NCBI GenBank assembly: GCA_021648485.1
Contig: JAKISS010000019.1
Coordinates: 1-47,991 of the forward strand
Reading direction: 5' to 3'
From: Gammaproteobacteria bacterium
GTDB lineage: Bacteria; Pseudomonadota; Gammaproteobacteria; SZUA-152
DNA: 47,991 nt
Shown here: positions 7,861-16,990 of the stretch, one piece after another
Layout: each line of letters begins with the position of its first letter
Numbering within the stretch: the stretch's first letter is position 1
Notes under the pieces: generated by a model
Database searches by the model: none
What the model was told of the DNA's origin: nothing
Seen by the model: the letters and a program-made list of their open reading frames with translations, nothing else
Program-made: the position numbers and the translations under genes

Positions 7861-7879
7861 AGGTTTTTGATGATGGTTG

Positions 7880-7976
7880 TTCACTGCAAAACATAAATTT
7901 ACCGCCATGGAGGCGAAGGCGCGCAACGGACTTAATATCTGATTCCTTTGCGCTACTTCGCAGCCCTTGCGGTGAA
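7880..7976. repeat. Small dispersed-type repeat with terminal inverted repeats, hisC-tyrA gap
   Basis: The 97-bp stretch starts TTCACTGCAA (7880-7889) and ends TTGCGGTGAA (7967-7976), a 10-bp inverted pair with one mismatch. Its interior (CCTTTGCGCTACTTCGC) resembles the non-coding 'TTCACCGCAAAG' family of intergenic repeats seen in many proteobacterial genomes. It fills most of the 132-base gap between hisC and tyrA. No other copy is recognised in the window. Confidence 0.4.
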
Positions 7977-7992
7977 AAACGGGTTTAAGGAT

Positions 7993-8853
7993 ATGATCAA
8001 ACAACTCACCATTATTGGCGTCGGACTCATCGGTGGTTCCCTGGCGCGGGCACTGAAGCGTGCGGGCGTTGTGGGTGAAGTAGTGGGTGCGGGACGTGAT
8101 GTGCAACATTTGCAACAGGCGCTGGCACTGGGTGTTGTAGATCGTATCGAAACAGATTTAGCGTTAGCGGTGCAGGGGGCTGATATTGTGGTGGTGGCGA
8201 CACCAGTGGGTGCAGCCGAAGCGGTTTTTCGTAGTATTGCCCCCGGTTTATCTGCTGACACCATTCTGACCGATGTAGGTTCCACCAAGGCCAGTGTTGT
8301 TGCCGCAGCTCGGGCGGCCTTTGGTCAATTGCCTGAAAATTTTGTGCCTGGCCATCCCATTGCCGGAGCAGAAAAAAGTGGTGTGGAGGCCTCGTTTGCC
8401 GAGTTGTTTAAAGGGCGTCGTATCATTTTAACGCCGACGAAAAACAGCGCACCACAGGCAGTAACGCGCGTGCGGACTATGTGGGAAAAGGTTGGCGCTA
8501 ACGTGGTGGAAACCGGTGTTGAACATCACGATGAGGTGTTGGCGGCCACCAGCCATCTGCCGCATTTGCTGGCTTTTTCGCTGGTGGATACGCTGGCCAA
8601 GCTTGATACCAAACAGGAAGTTTTTGAGTATGCAGCCGGTGGTTTTCGGGATTTTACCCGCATTGCCTCCAGCGACCCGGAAATATGGCATGATATCTGT
8701 CTGCATAATAGTCCGGCCCTGTTGCAAATTCTGGCGCGCTTCGAAGCTGATTTGGACAAGTTGCGTCAGGCCATTGCTGATAGTGACAGTGAGTATTTAT
8801 TGCAGGTGTTTACGCAGGCCAAGGCCGCCCGCGATCAGTTTTGTGAGGGCTAG
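7993..8853 (+). CDS. tyrA: Prephenate dehydrogenase
   Basis: TyrA oxidatively decarboxylates prephenate (or dehydrogenates arogenate) on the tyrosine branch. The 286-residue protein begins with a Rossmann motif IIGVGLIGGSLARALK, has VVVATPVGA, the DVGSTKASV segment, the substrate-site motif PGHPIAGAEKSGVEA and the helical dimer domain (AATSHLPHLLAFSLVDTL, GGFRDFTRIASSDP). It is the stand-alone type, with no chorismate mutase and no ACT domain. The ATG at 7993 has AAGGA two to six bases upstream; the ORF's earlier start at 7948 lies in the repeat. Cofactor preference (NAD or NADP) and arogenate use cannot be told from motifs alone. Confidence 0.95.
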   Translation: MIKQLTIIGVGLIGGSLARALKRAGVVGEVVGAGRDVQHLQQALALGVVDRIETDLALAVQGADIVVVATPVGAAEAVFRSIAPGLSADTILTDVGSTKASVVAAARAAFGQLPENFVPGHPIAGAEKSGVEASFAELFKGRRIILTPTKNSAPQAVTRVRTMWEKVGANVVETGVEHHDEVLAATSHLPHLLAFSLVDTLAKLDTKQEVFEYAAGGFRDFTRIASSDPEIWHDICLHNSPALLQILARFEADLDKLRQAIADSDSEYLLQVFTQAKAARDQFCEG

Positions 8854-9026
8854 TTTTTCCAGGGTGTGGGGTCACCGTCAACCTGCGGGCTCACTACTCT
8901 GTTAACTTAATGGTAGTGACGCGGAGCATGGGAATCAGAATGGCCTTTACGTTTATTCCCGGAAAAGTTAATTAAAGCCTCTGTGAGGCAACATTGAATA
9001 CAGGATTGAAAGTGAAAGAACAGAGC

Positions 9027-10334
9027 ATGATTTTTACCGTTGAACCCGGTGGCGCATTGCGTGGTGAACTGCGTGTACCCGGTGACAAGTCCATTTCCCA
9101 CCGTTCTATCATGTTGGGTTCGTTGGCCGAAGGCACCACCGAAGTGACCGGGTTTCTCGAAGGCGAGGACGCACTGGCCACTCTGCAAGCCTTCCGTGAC
9201 ATGGGTGTCAGCATTGAAGGCCCGGATGATGGCCGGGTGATTATTCATGGCGTGGGTATGCAAGGGCTGAAAACACCAGAAGGCCCATTAAATATGGGTA
9301 ATTCAGGGACTTCAATGCGCCTGCTGTGTGGCTTGCTGTCGGGACAGTTGTTTAATACCACTCTCACGGGTGACGGCTCACTTTCCGGTCGGCCCATGCG
9401 CCGTGTTACCGAGCCATTAGCGGAAATGGGGGCGGTGATTGGCACTACCGAGGCGGGTACTGCACCGCTGAATATTTGTGGTGATCAACCCTTACGCGGC
9501 ATTCGCTTTGACATGCCAGTGGCTAGCGCACAAGTCAAATCCTGCCTGCTGCTGGCGGGTCTGTATGCTGCGGGACGAACGTGTATTACCGAACCTGCGC
9601 CCACCCGAGACCATACCGAGCGTATGCTGACTGGTTTTGGTTATGCTGTGGAGCGTGACGGCAGCACTGTTTGTATCGAAGGTGGCGGTAAACTTATTGC
9701 CACACCTGTGGAAGTGCCTGCTGATATTTCATCGGCAGCCTTTTTTATGGTGGGGGCCAGTATCAGCGAAGGTTCGGATATTGTATTGCAACATGTGGGT
9801 GTTAATCCCACCCGCATTGGTGTCATTAACATTCTGCGTCAGATGGGGGCCGATATTACTCTCAGTAACGAGCGCGAAGTAGGTGGTGAGCCAGTGGCAG
9901 ATATTCGTGTGCGTTCGGCGCAGTTAAAAGGCATCGTGATTCCTGAAGACCAGGTACCGCTGGCCATTGATGAATTTCCAGTGTTGTTCGTTGCCGCTGC
10001 CTGCGCCGAAGGTGAGACGGTGTTGACGGGAGCAAAAGAATTACGGGTAAAAGAAAGTGACCGTATTCAGGTGATGGCTGATGGACTGCATATTTTGGGT
10101 GTGAATGCCCGGCCCACCGAAGACGGTATGGTGATTCAGGGTGGCGGAGCGGGTTGTCAGTTGGGGAGTGGCCGCGTGGAAAGTCATGATGATCATCGCA
10201 TTGCAATGGCTTTTTCCATGGCTGCGCTACGCACCAGTGGCCCGGTGGTCATCAACAATTGCGCCAATGTAAATACCTCGTTCCCGAGGTTTGTTGATTT
10301 GGCACAAAAAACGGGGCTTAAAATACAACGTTGA
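9027..10334 (+). CDS. aroA: 5-enolpyruvylshikimate-3-phosphate synthase
   Basis: AroA joins phosphoenolpyruvate and shikimate-3-phosphate, the sixth shikimate step, upstream of chorismate used by PheA and TyrA nearby. The ~435-residue protein shows PGDKSISHRSIMLGSLAEG, the PEP-site GNSGTSMRLLCGLLSG, SRPMRRV-type SGRPMRRVTEPL, LTVKESDRIQ-type LRVKESDRIQ and DDHRIAMAF. It is of the class II-like, non-enterobacterial type (VEPGGALRGELRVPGDKS), whose members often tolerate glyphosate. The start is uncertain: ATG 9027 gives the conserved N-terminus but has a weak ribosome site, whereas GTG 9012 has AGGA six bases upstream. No cmk/rpsA follows, unlike the Pseudomonas order. The next gene is convergent. 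Confidence 0.96.
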   Translation: MIFTVEPGGALRGELRVPGDKSISHRSIMLGSLAEGTTEVTGFLEGEDALATLQAFRDMGVSIEGPDDGRVIIHGVGMQGLKTPEGPLNMGNSGTSMRLLCGLLSGQLFNTTLTGDGSLSGRPMRRVTEPLAEMGAVIGTTEAGTAPLNICGDQPLRGIRFDMPVASAQVKSCLLLAGLYAAGRTCITEPAPTRDHTERMLTGFGYAVERDGSTVCIEGGGKLIATPVEVPADISSAAFFMVGASISEGSDIVLQHVGVNPTRIGVINILRQMGADITLSNEREVGGEPVADIRVRSAQLKGIVIPEDQVPLAIDEFPVLFVAAACAEGETVLTGAKELRVKESDRIQVMADGLHILGVNARPTEDGMVIQGGGAGCQLGSGRVESHDDHRIAMAFSMAALRTSGPVVINNCANVNTSFPRFVDLAQKTGLKIQR

Positions 10335-10370
10335 GATTGCAGGCTTAAACCTAAATTAATCAGTTAAACC

Positions 10371-11024
10371 TTATCTGTAGTGAATATTTACTTCTGATTC
10401 CACCAGTGTTTGCAGTTGTTCAAAACCAAAGCTGGGCAGTGGTTTTCCGTTAACAAAGAAGGTGGGTGTTTTGTCTGCTCCCAGCAACCGGGCATCGGCG
10501 AGATCCTGCTGGATTATTTTCATAATTGCGGGGCCGTCCATATCCTGCTGGATGCGTGCAGTATCAACACCTGCTTGCTTAATAAATCCCCAGAAAATAT
10601 CCGGCTGCGCCACATGATTGATGGTCCATTGTGACTGGGTTTCAAACATCAGTTCCAACACTTCCCAGAATTTATCCTGTTTTCTGGCACCTTCCAGCAT
10701 TGCGACCATTTGATCCGAGCCTTGATGCAATGGCAGATAGCGCACCACCAGATTAACTTTGCCGGAATGTTGCTGCATGAGTTGTTTTACAAAAGGATGA
10801 AAGCGGGCACAGGTTTCACAGGCAGGGTCCAGGAATTCGACGATAGTGACTTTTGCCGATGGATTGCCTGCCTTGACCGAATAATCCTTGATCAGTGCGG
10901 CGCTATTGTCTGCCGCGCGCTTTTCCTGTGCCTGTTTTTCTCCGGCGTCATGAAACAGGGCCGCGATGACAAAGGCAAGCACCAGCAAGAATAAGGCGAT
11001 CAGGGTAAAGTGACTCTGTTTCAT
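10371..11024 (-). CDS. DsbA-like periplasmic thioredoxin-fold protein, membrane anchored
   Basis: The 217-residue protein has an N-terminal membrane helix (residues 7-24, TLIALFLLVLAFVIAALF) and a thioredoxin fold with the active site DPACETCARFHP (C69-x-x-C72), followed by an inserted helical domain and the cis-proline region KTPTFFVNGKPL. These are features of DsbA/BdbD-type proteins, which form or shuffle disulfide bonds outside the cytoplasm. The gene start overlaps the stop of the DsbB-like gene (ATGA, 11021-11024), so the two form an oxidant/reoxidase pair resembling BdbC-BdbD. CETC differs from the canonical DsbA CPHC, so redox potential may be different. aroA is convergent, 36 bases away. 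Confidence 0.88.
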   Translation of the reverse strand: MKQSHFTLIALFLLVLAFVIAALFHDAGEKQAQEKRAADNSAALIKDYSVKAGNPSAKVTIVEFLDPACETCARFHPFVKQLMQQHSGKVNLVVRYLPLHQGSDQMVAMLEGARKQDKFWEVLELMFETQSQWTINHVAQPDIFWGFIKQAGVDTARIQQDMDGPAIMKIIQQDLADARLLGADKTPTFFVNGKPLPSFGFEQLQTLVESEVNIHYR

Positions 11025-11503
11025 GTTGTGTTCCTGGTTTGATTAATACGAGATTTATTATTGCAATTCAAAAGCCGGTGCGCTTTAAGCAGCAGGATAA
11101 TGATAGCGACAAAGGCGGCCAGTGACAGTAGCGGGATGGGCAATATGTCAAACAATACCATACCGTCATCGGCGCAGGATATTCCCTGGCGACAGGGTTG
11201 CAGGTTTTCCGGGATAAGGCCGTAAAACAACAGGCTGTGATAAATGGTGAACAATAGTCCGACGGCTGCAATGGGCAGCGCATATTTTGTTACTCGAATA
11301 TCGAGAGGATGCAGGCCAAGTAATAGAATGATCGCTAATGGAAACATAAAAATGCGTTGATACCAGCATAGCTCACAAGGAATCAATCCCATTATTTCAC
11401 TGAAAAACAGACTGCCCAGTGTGGACAGCATTGCAACCAGCCAACTGATAAAAACCAGCCACCAGCCAGTGGTGTTTGTTTCTCTTTGCTCAGCGGCATG
11501 CAT
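11021..11503 (-). CDS. DsbB-family disulfide oxidoreductase
   Basis: The 160-residue inner-membrane protein has four predicted membrane segments, a first periplasmic cysteine pair in LIPCELCWYQR (C43/C46) and a second in LQPCRQGISC (C104/C110). This is the DsbB/BdbC arrangement that passes electrons from a DsbA partner to quinone. The WYQR motif following CxxC is characteristic. It lies immediately upstream of, and overlaps, the DsbA-like gene, which is presumably its substrate. A plausible client set in the same window is the c-type cytochromes and other secreted proteins, but that link is inference. Confidence 0.9.
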   Translation of the reverse strand: MHAAEQRETNTTGWWLVFISWLVAMLSTLGSLFFSEIMGLIPCELCWYQRIFMFPLAIILLLGLHPLDIRVTKYALPIAAVGLLFTIYHSLLFYGLIPENLQPCRQGISCADDGMVLFDILPIPLLSLAAFVAIIILLLKAHRLLNCNNKSRINQTRNTT

Positions 11504-11816
11504 TTTCGTTCGGCCTCATGAAATGTGTGGGCGAGAAGCTATGATGAAGCACTGTATGTTGTGTCCTTGAAAAAATACTGAAATCGTCAGGAATTGTATT
11601 GCATAGCAGATGAAAAATCACCAGCGGAGTTTGGTATCAGGTGATGTGTGGTATTTCTCTCAACCCCACCTTTTTTGATGTTTGGCTGAAATGTGAATTA
11701 AGCGCTCAATCGCTTCGTTAACGCTTTTTATTGAAAATATCGGTATTTTGCCATGCTTTTAGCCGGAACTCAGGCGTTAAATACTCATTGTTTTTAAGGT
11801 GAGGGTATTTCAGCGC
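11504..11816. other. Gene-free gap between prmA and dsbB-like gene
   Basis: The 313 bases hold no ORF with a ribosome site. It should contain the promoter of the dsb pair (minus strand). A loose hairpin near 11779-11812 (AAATACTC ... GAGGGTATTT) just downstream of the prmA stop could be a weak terminator, but it lacks a U-tract. Confidence 0.5.
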
Positions 11817-12710
11817 TTAATTGACACTGAAGCGTTGGCCGTTGAGCCGCACCCAGCCATCTTTGAGTGTGGCAGGTTCCATGGCAAACCAGGGCGCGTA
11901 GCTGGCTGCAACCTGTGCGGCCTGTTCGGCCAGAATCCCCGATAATACAATGTGGCCGCCGGGGGTGACGTGTGCGGCAAAACGTTCAGCAAAGTCCATC
12001 AATGGTTGAGCGAGAATATTAGCCAGCAACAAAGAAGTTTGCAGATCGGGCAGGGCATCAGGCAATACGGCATCGATAGTGTCGGCAACAGCATTTTTTT
12101 GTGCATTGTCATGCGTGGCAATGAGTGCTTGAGGGTCATTGTCCACAGCCCATACATGGCCTGCACCCAGCTTGGCAGCCGCCACAGCGAGAATGCCTGA
12201 ACCGCAACCGTAATCGATGACTTCATTATGGCTTGCGCCATGCTCATCCAGCCATTGCAGACACAGTGACGTGGTGGGGTGAGTGCCCGTGCCAAAAGCC
12301 AGCCCCGGGTCTAACAAAATATTGATGGCTTCGGGTTGCGGTGCCGGTGTCCAGCTGGGCACGATCCATAAACGGTGACCAAAGGGCATGGGTTTGAAAT
12401 TATCCATCCATTCGCGTTCCCAATCTTTGTCTTCCAGTGGCGAGATACGATGGTCTGGCAGGTGATTGGGTGTTATGGCATCGCTGATCTGTATTAGCAC
12501 TGCATTCATATCGGTAGCAGCATCGAATAAACCAATGATGCGGGTGCGTGACCACAAGGGTGTTTCACCCACGGGTGGCTCGTACAGCGGTTGGTTTGCA
12601 CTATCAAGAAAAGTGACAGCGCTGGCACCGGCCTCACTAAGCAGTTCAGAAAACTGTTCAGCATTGTCTGGAGTGGTTTCCAGAATGAGTTGTAGCCAGG
12701 GCATCGCCAA
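11817..12710 (-). CDS. prmA: Ribosomal protein L11 methyltransferase
   Basis: PrmA trimethylates ribosomal protein L11 using S-adenosylmethionine. The 297-residue product has the family's N-terminal substrate-recognition domain (MAMPWLQLILETTPDNAEQ), the linker motif DPGLAFGTGTHPTTSLCLQWL, and the SAM-binding motif VIDYGCGSGILAVAAAKLGA, followed by AVDNDPQAL and the LLANILAQPL motif. Length is normal. Two in-frame ATGs (12710 and 12704) are possible starts. It stands alone: the dsb pair lies downstream after a 313-base gap, and a long AT-rich gap lies upstream. Confidence 0.96.
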   Translation of the reverse strand: MAMPWLQLILETTPDNAEQFSELLSEAGASAVTFLDSANQPLYEPPVGETPLWSRTRIIGLFDAATDMNAVLIQISDAITPNHLPDHRISPLEDKDWEREWMDNFKPMPFGHRLWIVPSWTPAPQPEAINILLDPGLAFGTGTHPTTSLCLQWLDEHGASHNEVIDYGCGSGILAVAAAKLGAGHVWAVDNDPQALIATHDNAQKNAVADTIDAVLPDALPDLQTSLLLANILAQPLMDFAERFAAHVTPGGHIVLSGILAEQAAQVAASYAPWFAMEPATLKDGWVRLNGQRFSVN

Positions 12711-13241
12711 TTCTCAGAGTATTTTCAAAAATATTTATTGAACGAGAGTATAAGTGCAATGCCTGAAAATTAATACTCAAGTATTTTTTTGCGGGTAGTA
12801 ATGTTGTGATTTTGAAATAGGGCAACAGGAAGTTATCGGTAAATATGTGAAGTGAGTGTTATATGAAAATATTCATAATGATTGAAGTTTAGGTGTTAAA
12901 TGTGTGTCTTGTTGCTCCATGCTGTTGCCAAAAAATCTCTTGCCAGAGAAATAAAATAATAAGTAATGGTAGAAATTTTTATTCTGAATCTTCAATTCAG
13001 GAGTATGAAACAGGTTTGTTCATGCAGAAACGAATTTACCTTTTGAAGGTGTGTTTGTTGATTTTCGGGGGTATCAGTGGTCTGTATATTTTTATTTTAG
13101 CGTAAATATAGTTTTAAAATTATTACTATTAATGGCAATAAGTTATAGGTTTCTATCTTTATAGTTAATTAGTTAAATTAGTAATGCTAATATTAATAAG
13201 TATGGATATTGTGAGTTTAAATTTAACGTTAATAAACAACC

Positions 13242-13360
13242 TCGCAGCAAGCTGACGAGGTATTAACGTCACACCGGCGAAGGCAGGTGTCCAGGAGTTT
13301 CAACCTCTGGGTTCTGGCCTGCGCCAGAATGACGGTATTCGCAGCAAGCTTCGGGGCATT
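13242..13360. repeat. Dispersed intergenic repeat flanked by direct copies of CGCAGCAAGCT
   Basis: Two direct copies of TCGCAGCAAGCT (around 13242 and 13339) flank an imperfect inverted centre (ACCGGCGAAGGCAGGTGTCCAG ... TTCTGGCCTGCGCCAGAATGAC read as short arms). The 'CCTGCGCCAGAATGACG' style matches a widespread class of proteobacterial intergenic repeats. Confidence 0.45.
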
Positions 13361-13418
13361 AAACCCAAAGAGATTAAATTATAAAAAATTACAGATTTAA
13401 TTATTTTAAATAAACAAG

Positions 13419-13444
13419 GTAAAACTATTGAATAATAGTTTTAC
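13419..13444. promoter_or_regulatory. Perfect palindrome, possible operator
   Basis: GTAAAACTATT, loop GAAT, AATAGTTTTAC: 11-bp arms without mismatch. It lies ~310 bases upstream of the PKD/FG-GAP gene. There is no U-tract after it on either strand, so a protein-binding site is at least as likely as a terminator. Confidence 0.35.
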
Positions 13445-13751
13445 GCAGGAGTGTGGGGATTTTTGCGGATATGAAAACTTTTGGTCTTGGTCTAAAGTTT
13501 AATTTCGATTGGTGGAACATTATTTTTAAAGAAGGTGAGCTTTCTGAAGATGATTAAATTTTCGATTTTTTTATACCAAGAAAAAATCAGACACCAACAT
13601 CTACGATAAGCTCAGAGCATTAACTGTCTATGGAACTAAGGAATGAGTTTTATTCTTTTAAAGAATGGACCAGTATCAATGACATTCTATTTGTTCTGCC
13701 ACCCTCATAAGTATGAAATCGACTACTTCACTTCACAAGGACAATGATCTC

Positions 13752-16700
13752 ATGTTAAAGAAATCGGGCGCTATGGTTTTCTCGCAGCACAAGAAACTGT
13801 ACGGTATTACATCGCTTGTCGTCTTGGGTTGCTTTACTCAAAATGTACTCGCTAATGCAGCGTTTGAACCACAAACGGAATACGCAATTTCTGGAACCAA
13901 CCCAGCCAGTATTATTTTGGGTGATTTTAATAATGACGGTATTGACGATATTGCAACAAGCCTAGCCGATGGTGCTACGGGTGGCAGCATCTCAATATTG
14001 TTTGGTACGAATATCGGTACATTTACCGATCATCTTCAGATGTTAATAACTGACGGAAATGGAGCAGGTTATGTTCCGGCTGGTTTGGCTGGTGGGGATT
14101 TTAACGGTGATGGTCGTCTGGATCTGGCCGTTACAGCAGGCGGTTCTAATCTTGCTGACGTGCATGTGTACCTCAATACGGCTTCTGGCGCTGTGAGCTT
14201 TTCATACTCGACAACTATTGTGAGCGGAGGAATACCCGCCGTAGCGGTTGTCGCTAAAGATCTTGATAAAGATGGTAATCTGGACCTTAGTGTAGGTAAT
14301 AACGTCGGTGCTACAGGTGTTGGTGTATCGATATTTATGGGCAACGGGGATGGCACATTTTCAGCTGCTCGGAATATTGTCTCGACAGAGGGTGTGGAAG
14401 CCACTAGCATTATTGCCGTTGATATTGATAAAGATAACGATTTTGACCTGGTGATGCCAAGACTGGTTTTGCATAACGATGGAAGCGGTGGCTTCGATGT
14501 GAGCAATCAGCTAGAGCGGCAAGGTACACCATTGCATATCATATCCGTTGACCTTAATCAGGATACCTGGCCAGATATTGTCCTGAGTGGAGAAGGTGGG
14601 ATGGGTACCTATACAAATGACCAATCAGGAATTTTTAGTGCTGTGGATCGGGGGTTTGAAGACGGTCCTCTGCGTGGGCACACAGCAGGTGATTTTACTC
14701 TTGATGGTAATGTTGATGTTGCTCTCGTTAGGGAAGATACGGATGACCTGCGGATTTTTCTCGGTGATGGTGCTGGTGTATTGGCACGAGACACGCCACT
14801 CCTTTTTCCCGTAGGTGATGAACCGCAAAATATTGTCAGCGGTGACTTTAATAATGATGGTATGTTGGATATTGCCGTCTCTAATCGCAACGCCGGATCT
14901 CCCACAGTTTCCGTGTTGTTACAGCATGACCCGAACGCTCCACCTAATGAACTGCCTGTTGCAAACCCTGGTGGTCCATACAATGGTACCGTTGGTGTTG
15001 CTGTACAGTTTGATGGTTCCGCCTCGTCTGATCCGGATGGTACTATTGCGTCCTACAGCTGGGATTTTGGTAATGGTACAGCTGGCACGGGCGCAACGCC
15101 GAGCGCGACTTATGTCGAAGCGGGCACATTTAATGTGACTCTGACCGTCACAGATGATACGGGTGAAACAAGCTCGGCGAGTACAACCGTGGAAATTGTT
15201 GCCGCAGCTAATCAGCCTCCAGTTGCGGATCCCGGTGGCCCCTATAATGGCACGGTTGATATTGCCGTACAGTTCGATGGTTCAGCCTCATCTGACCCCG
15301 ATGATGCTATTGCATCTTATAGTTGGGATTTTGGTAATGGCACAACCGGTACGGGTGCAACCCCGACCGCGACCTATACCGAAGCGGGCACATTTATTGT
15401 GACTCTGACGGTCACAGATGATACGGGTGAAACAAATTCGGTGAGTACAACGGTGGAAGTTGTTACCGCAGCCAACCAGTTGCCGGTTGCAGATTCTGGT
15501 GGTCCCTATAATGGAACGGTTGATGTTGCCGTACAGTTTGATGGTTCGGCTTCATCCGATCCCGATGGTACGATTGCTTCCTATAGTTGGGACTTTGGTA
15601 ATGGCACAACCGGCACGGGTGCAACCCCGAGCACGACCTATACCGAAGCGGGTACATTTAATGTGACCCTGACGGTAACGGATGATGCCGGTGAAACGAA
15701 CTCGATGAGTACAACTGTGGTTGTTACCGCCGCTGCGAATCAGTTGCCGGTTGCAAACCCGGGTGGTCCCTACAACGGTACTGCTGGTATTGCTGTACAG
15801 TTCAACGGCTCTGCTTCGTCCGACCCCGATGGTACGATTGCTTCCTATAGTTGGGATTTTGGTAATGGCACAACCGGTACAGGCGCAACGCCAAGTACGA
15901 CGTATACCGCAGCGGGTACATTTAATGTGACCTTGACGGTAACGGATAATGCCGGTGCAACAAACTCGGTGGGTACAACCGTGGTGGTGGTTGCCGCTGC
16001 GAATCAGTCGCCGGTTGCAAACCCGGGTGGCCCCTACAACGGTACTGCTGGTGTTGCTGTACAGTTCAACGGCTCTGCTTCGTCCGATCCCGATGGTGCG
16101 ATTGCTTCCTATAGTTGGGATTTTGGCAATGGCATAACTGGCACGGGCACAACTCCAAGCGTGACTTATACCGAAGCCGGTACGTTTAACGTGACTTTGA
16201 CGGTAACGGATAATGCTGGTGCAACAAACTCAGCCAGTACAACGGTAGTGATTGGCGGGGTCGTTGTTAACCAACAACCGGCCGCAGATTCTGGTGGTCC
16301 CTACAGCGGTACTGTTGGTGTTGCCGTACAGTTTGATGGTTCAGCCTCGTCCGATCCCGATGGCACCATTGTCTCGTATAGCTGGGACTTCGGTAATGGT
16401 ACAACCGGCACGGGTGTAACACCGAGCAACATTTACACCGAGGAAGGCACATTTGATGTGACTCTGACGGTAACGGATAACGTTGGCGCAACAAACTCAG
16501 TGGATACGACTGTGGAGATTGTCGTTTCCGACAATCAGTTACCAATTGCGAATCCGGGTGGTCCCTATAAAAGCTCTGTTGACAAGATTGTATTGTTCAA
16601 TGGGTTCTTCTCATCCGATCCCGATGGAAAAATTGTTTCCTATAGCTGGGACTTTGGTGATGGTGGGGTTGGTGAAGGTATAAGCCCTATTTACACTTAC

Positions 16701-16904
16701 ACCGAAGAAGGAACCTATGACGTTACATTGACAGTAACGGATAATGTCGGCGGCACTAGTAGTGCCAGTACCACTATTGAGATTAATGAAGCAGGTGGTG
16801 GTGCCTTTGGTCCCTTCGCTGGCCTTGCGTTGTTAATGATGATGGGTTTGCGAGCTCGCAGGCATGGTAATGACAAGCATGATGATGGTGATATTAATCA
16901 CTAA
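13752..16904 (+). CDS. Secreted FG-GAP (VCBS) propeller protein with seven PKD domains and a C-terminal sorting-type tail
   Basis: The ~1050-residue product starts with a signal peptide (KK then LYGITSLVVLGCFTQNVLA, cut near ANA-AF). The N-terminal third contains seven calcium-binding-type motifs (for example DFNNDGIDD, DFNGDGRLD, DLDKDGNLD, DIDKDNDFD, DLNQDTWPD, DFTLDGNVD, DFNNDGMLD), fitting a seven-bladed FG-GAP propeller. Seven PKD domains follow, beginning at 14955, 15219, 15483, 15747, 16011, 16278 and 16542, each with GGPY and SYSWDFG(N/D)G. The tail has GGGAFGPF, a hydrophobic helix and RARRHG, a GlyGly-CTERM-like tripartite signal. ATG 13752 has AAGGA ten bases upstream and directly precedes the signal peptide; the earlier ATG 13713 lacks one. 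Probable role: surface adhesion or matrix binding, by analogy only. A strong terminator follows. Confidence 0.85.
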   Translation: MLKKSGAMVFSQHKKLYGITSLVVLGCFTQNVLANAAFEPQTEYAISGTNPASIILGDFNNDGIDDIATSLADGATGGSISILFGTNIGTFTDHLQMLITDGNGAGYVPAGLAGGDFNGDGRLDLAVTAGGSNLADVHVYLNTASGAVSFSYSTTIVSGGIPAVAVVAKDLDKDGNLDLSVGNNVGATGVGVSIFMGNGDGTFSAARNIVSTEGVEATSIIAVDIDKDNDFDLVMPRLVLHNDGSGGFDVSNQLERQGTPLHIISVDLNQDTWPDIVLSGEGGMGTYTNDQSGIFSAVDRGFEDGPLRGHTAGDFTLDGNVDVALVREDTDDLRIFLGDGAGVLARDTPLLFPVGDEPQNIVSGDFNNDGMLDIAVSNRNAGSPTVSVLLQHDPNAPPNELPVANPGGPYNGTVGVAVQFDGSASSDPDGTIASYSWDFGNGTAGTGATPSATYVEAGTFNVTLTVTDDTGETSSASTTVEIVAAANQPPVADPGGPYNGTVDIAVQFDGSASSDPDDAIASYSWDFGNGTTGTGATPTATYTEAGTFIVTLTVTDDTGETNSVSTTVEVVTAANQLPVADSGGPYNGTVDVAVQFDGSASSDPDGTIASYSWDFGNGTTGTGATPSTTYTEAGTFNVTLTVTDDAGETNSMSTTVVVTAAANQLPVANPGGPYNGTAGIAVQFNGSASSDPDGTIASYSWDFGNGTTGTGATPSTTYTAAGTFNVTLTVTDNAGATNSVGTTVVVVAAANQSPVANPGGPYNGTAGVAVQFNGSASSDPDGAIASYSWDFGNGITGTGTTPSVTYTEAGTFNVTLTVTDNAGATNSASTTVVIGGVVVNQQPAADSGGPYSGTVGVAVQFDGSASSDPDGTIVSYSWDFGNGTTGTGVTPSNIYTEEGTFDVTLTVTDNVGATNSVDTTVEIVVSDNQLPIANPGGPYKSSVDKIVLFNGFFSSDPDGKIVSYSWDFGDGGVGEGISPIYTYTEEGTYDVTLTVTDNVGGTSSASTTIEINEAGGGAFGPFAGLALLMMMGLRARRHGNDKHDDGDINH
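14955..16800 (+). repeat. Seven tandem ~264-bp PKD-coding repeats
   Basis: Repeat starts are spaced 264, 264, 264, 264, 267 and 264 bases. Units 1-6 are very similar at DNA level; the seventh is more diverged (SSVDKIVLFNGFFSS). Such arrays expand and contract by recombination, so copy number may vary among strains. Confidence 0.85.
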
Positions 16905-16926
16905 TAATTAGTTATGTTGGCAGAAG

Positions 16927-16955
16927 TGGTGCAGGGTTACCCTGCACCATTTTTT
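16927..16955 (+). terminator. Rho-independent terminator of the PKD gene
   Basis: Perfect 9-bp stem TGGTGCAGG / CCTGCACCA with loop GTTAC, followed directly by TTTTTT (16950-16955). It lies 23 bases after the stop codon. Confidence 0.92.
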
Positions 16956-16990
16956 AAGTATAAATTTATTGTTATGGAAAATTCTATCTA

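Larger units (their letters stand above)
12711..13751. other. AT-rich gene-poor gap with repeats and two very small ORFs
   Basis: About 1 kb without a convincing gene. It holds the promoter side of prmA, a dispersed repeat (13242-13360), a perfect 11-bp-arm palindrome (13419-13444) and two tiny plus-strand ORFs: 13022-13105 (27 residues, MQKRIYLLKVCLLIFGG..., one hydrophobic helix) and 13471-13557 (28 residues, MKTFGLGLKF...ELSEDD). Neither has a strong ribosome site. The base composition is markedly AT-rich compared with the biosynthetic block. Confidence 0.5.

Noticed and set aside
8907-9263. 118-codon minus ORF over the tyrA-aroA gap
   Set aside because: It overlaps the aroA N-terminus, which is clearly coding on the plus strand, and has no recognisable protein.
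14955-16800. Regular repeat array as possible CRISPR
   Set aside because: Repeats are 264 bp, coding and in frame; they are PKD domains.
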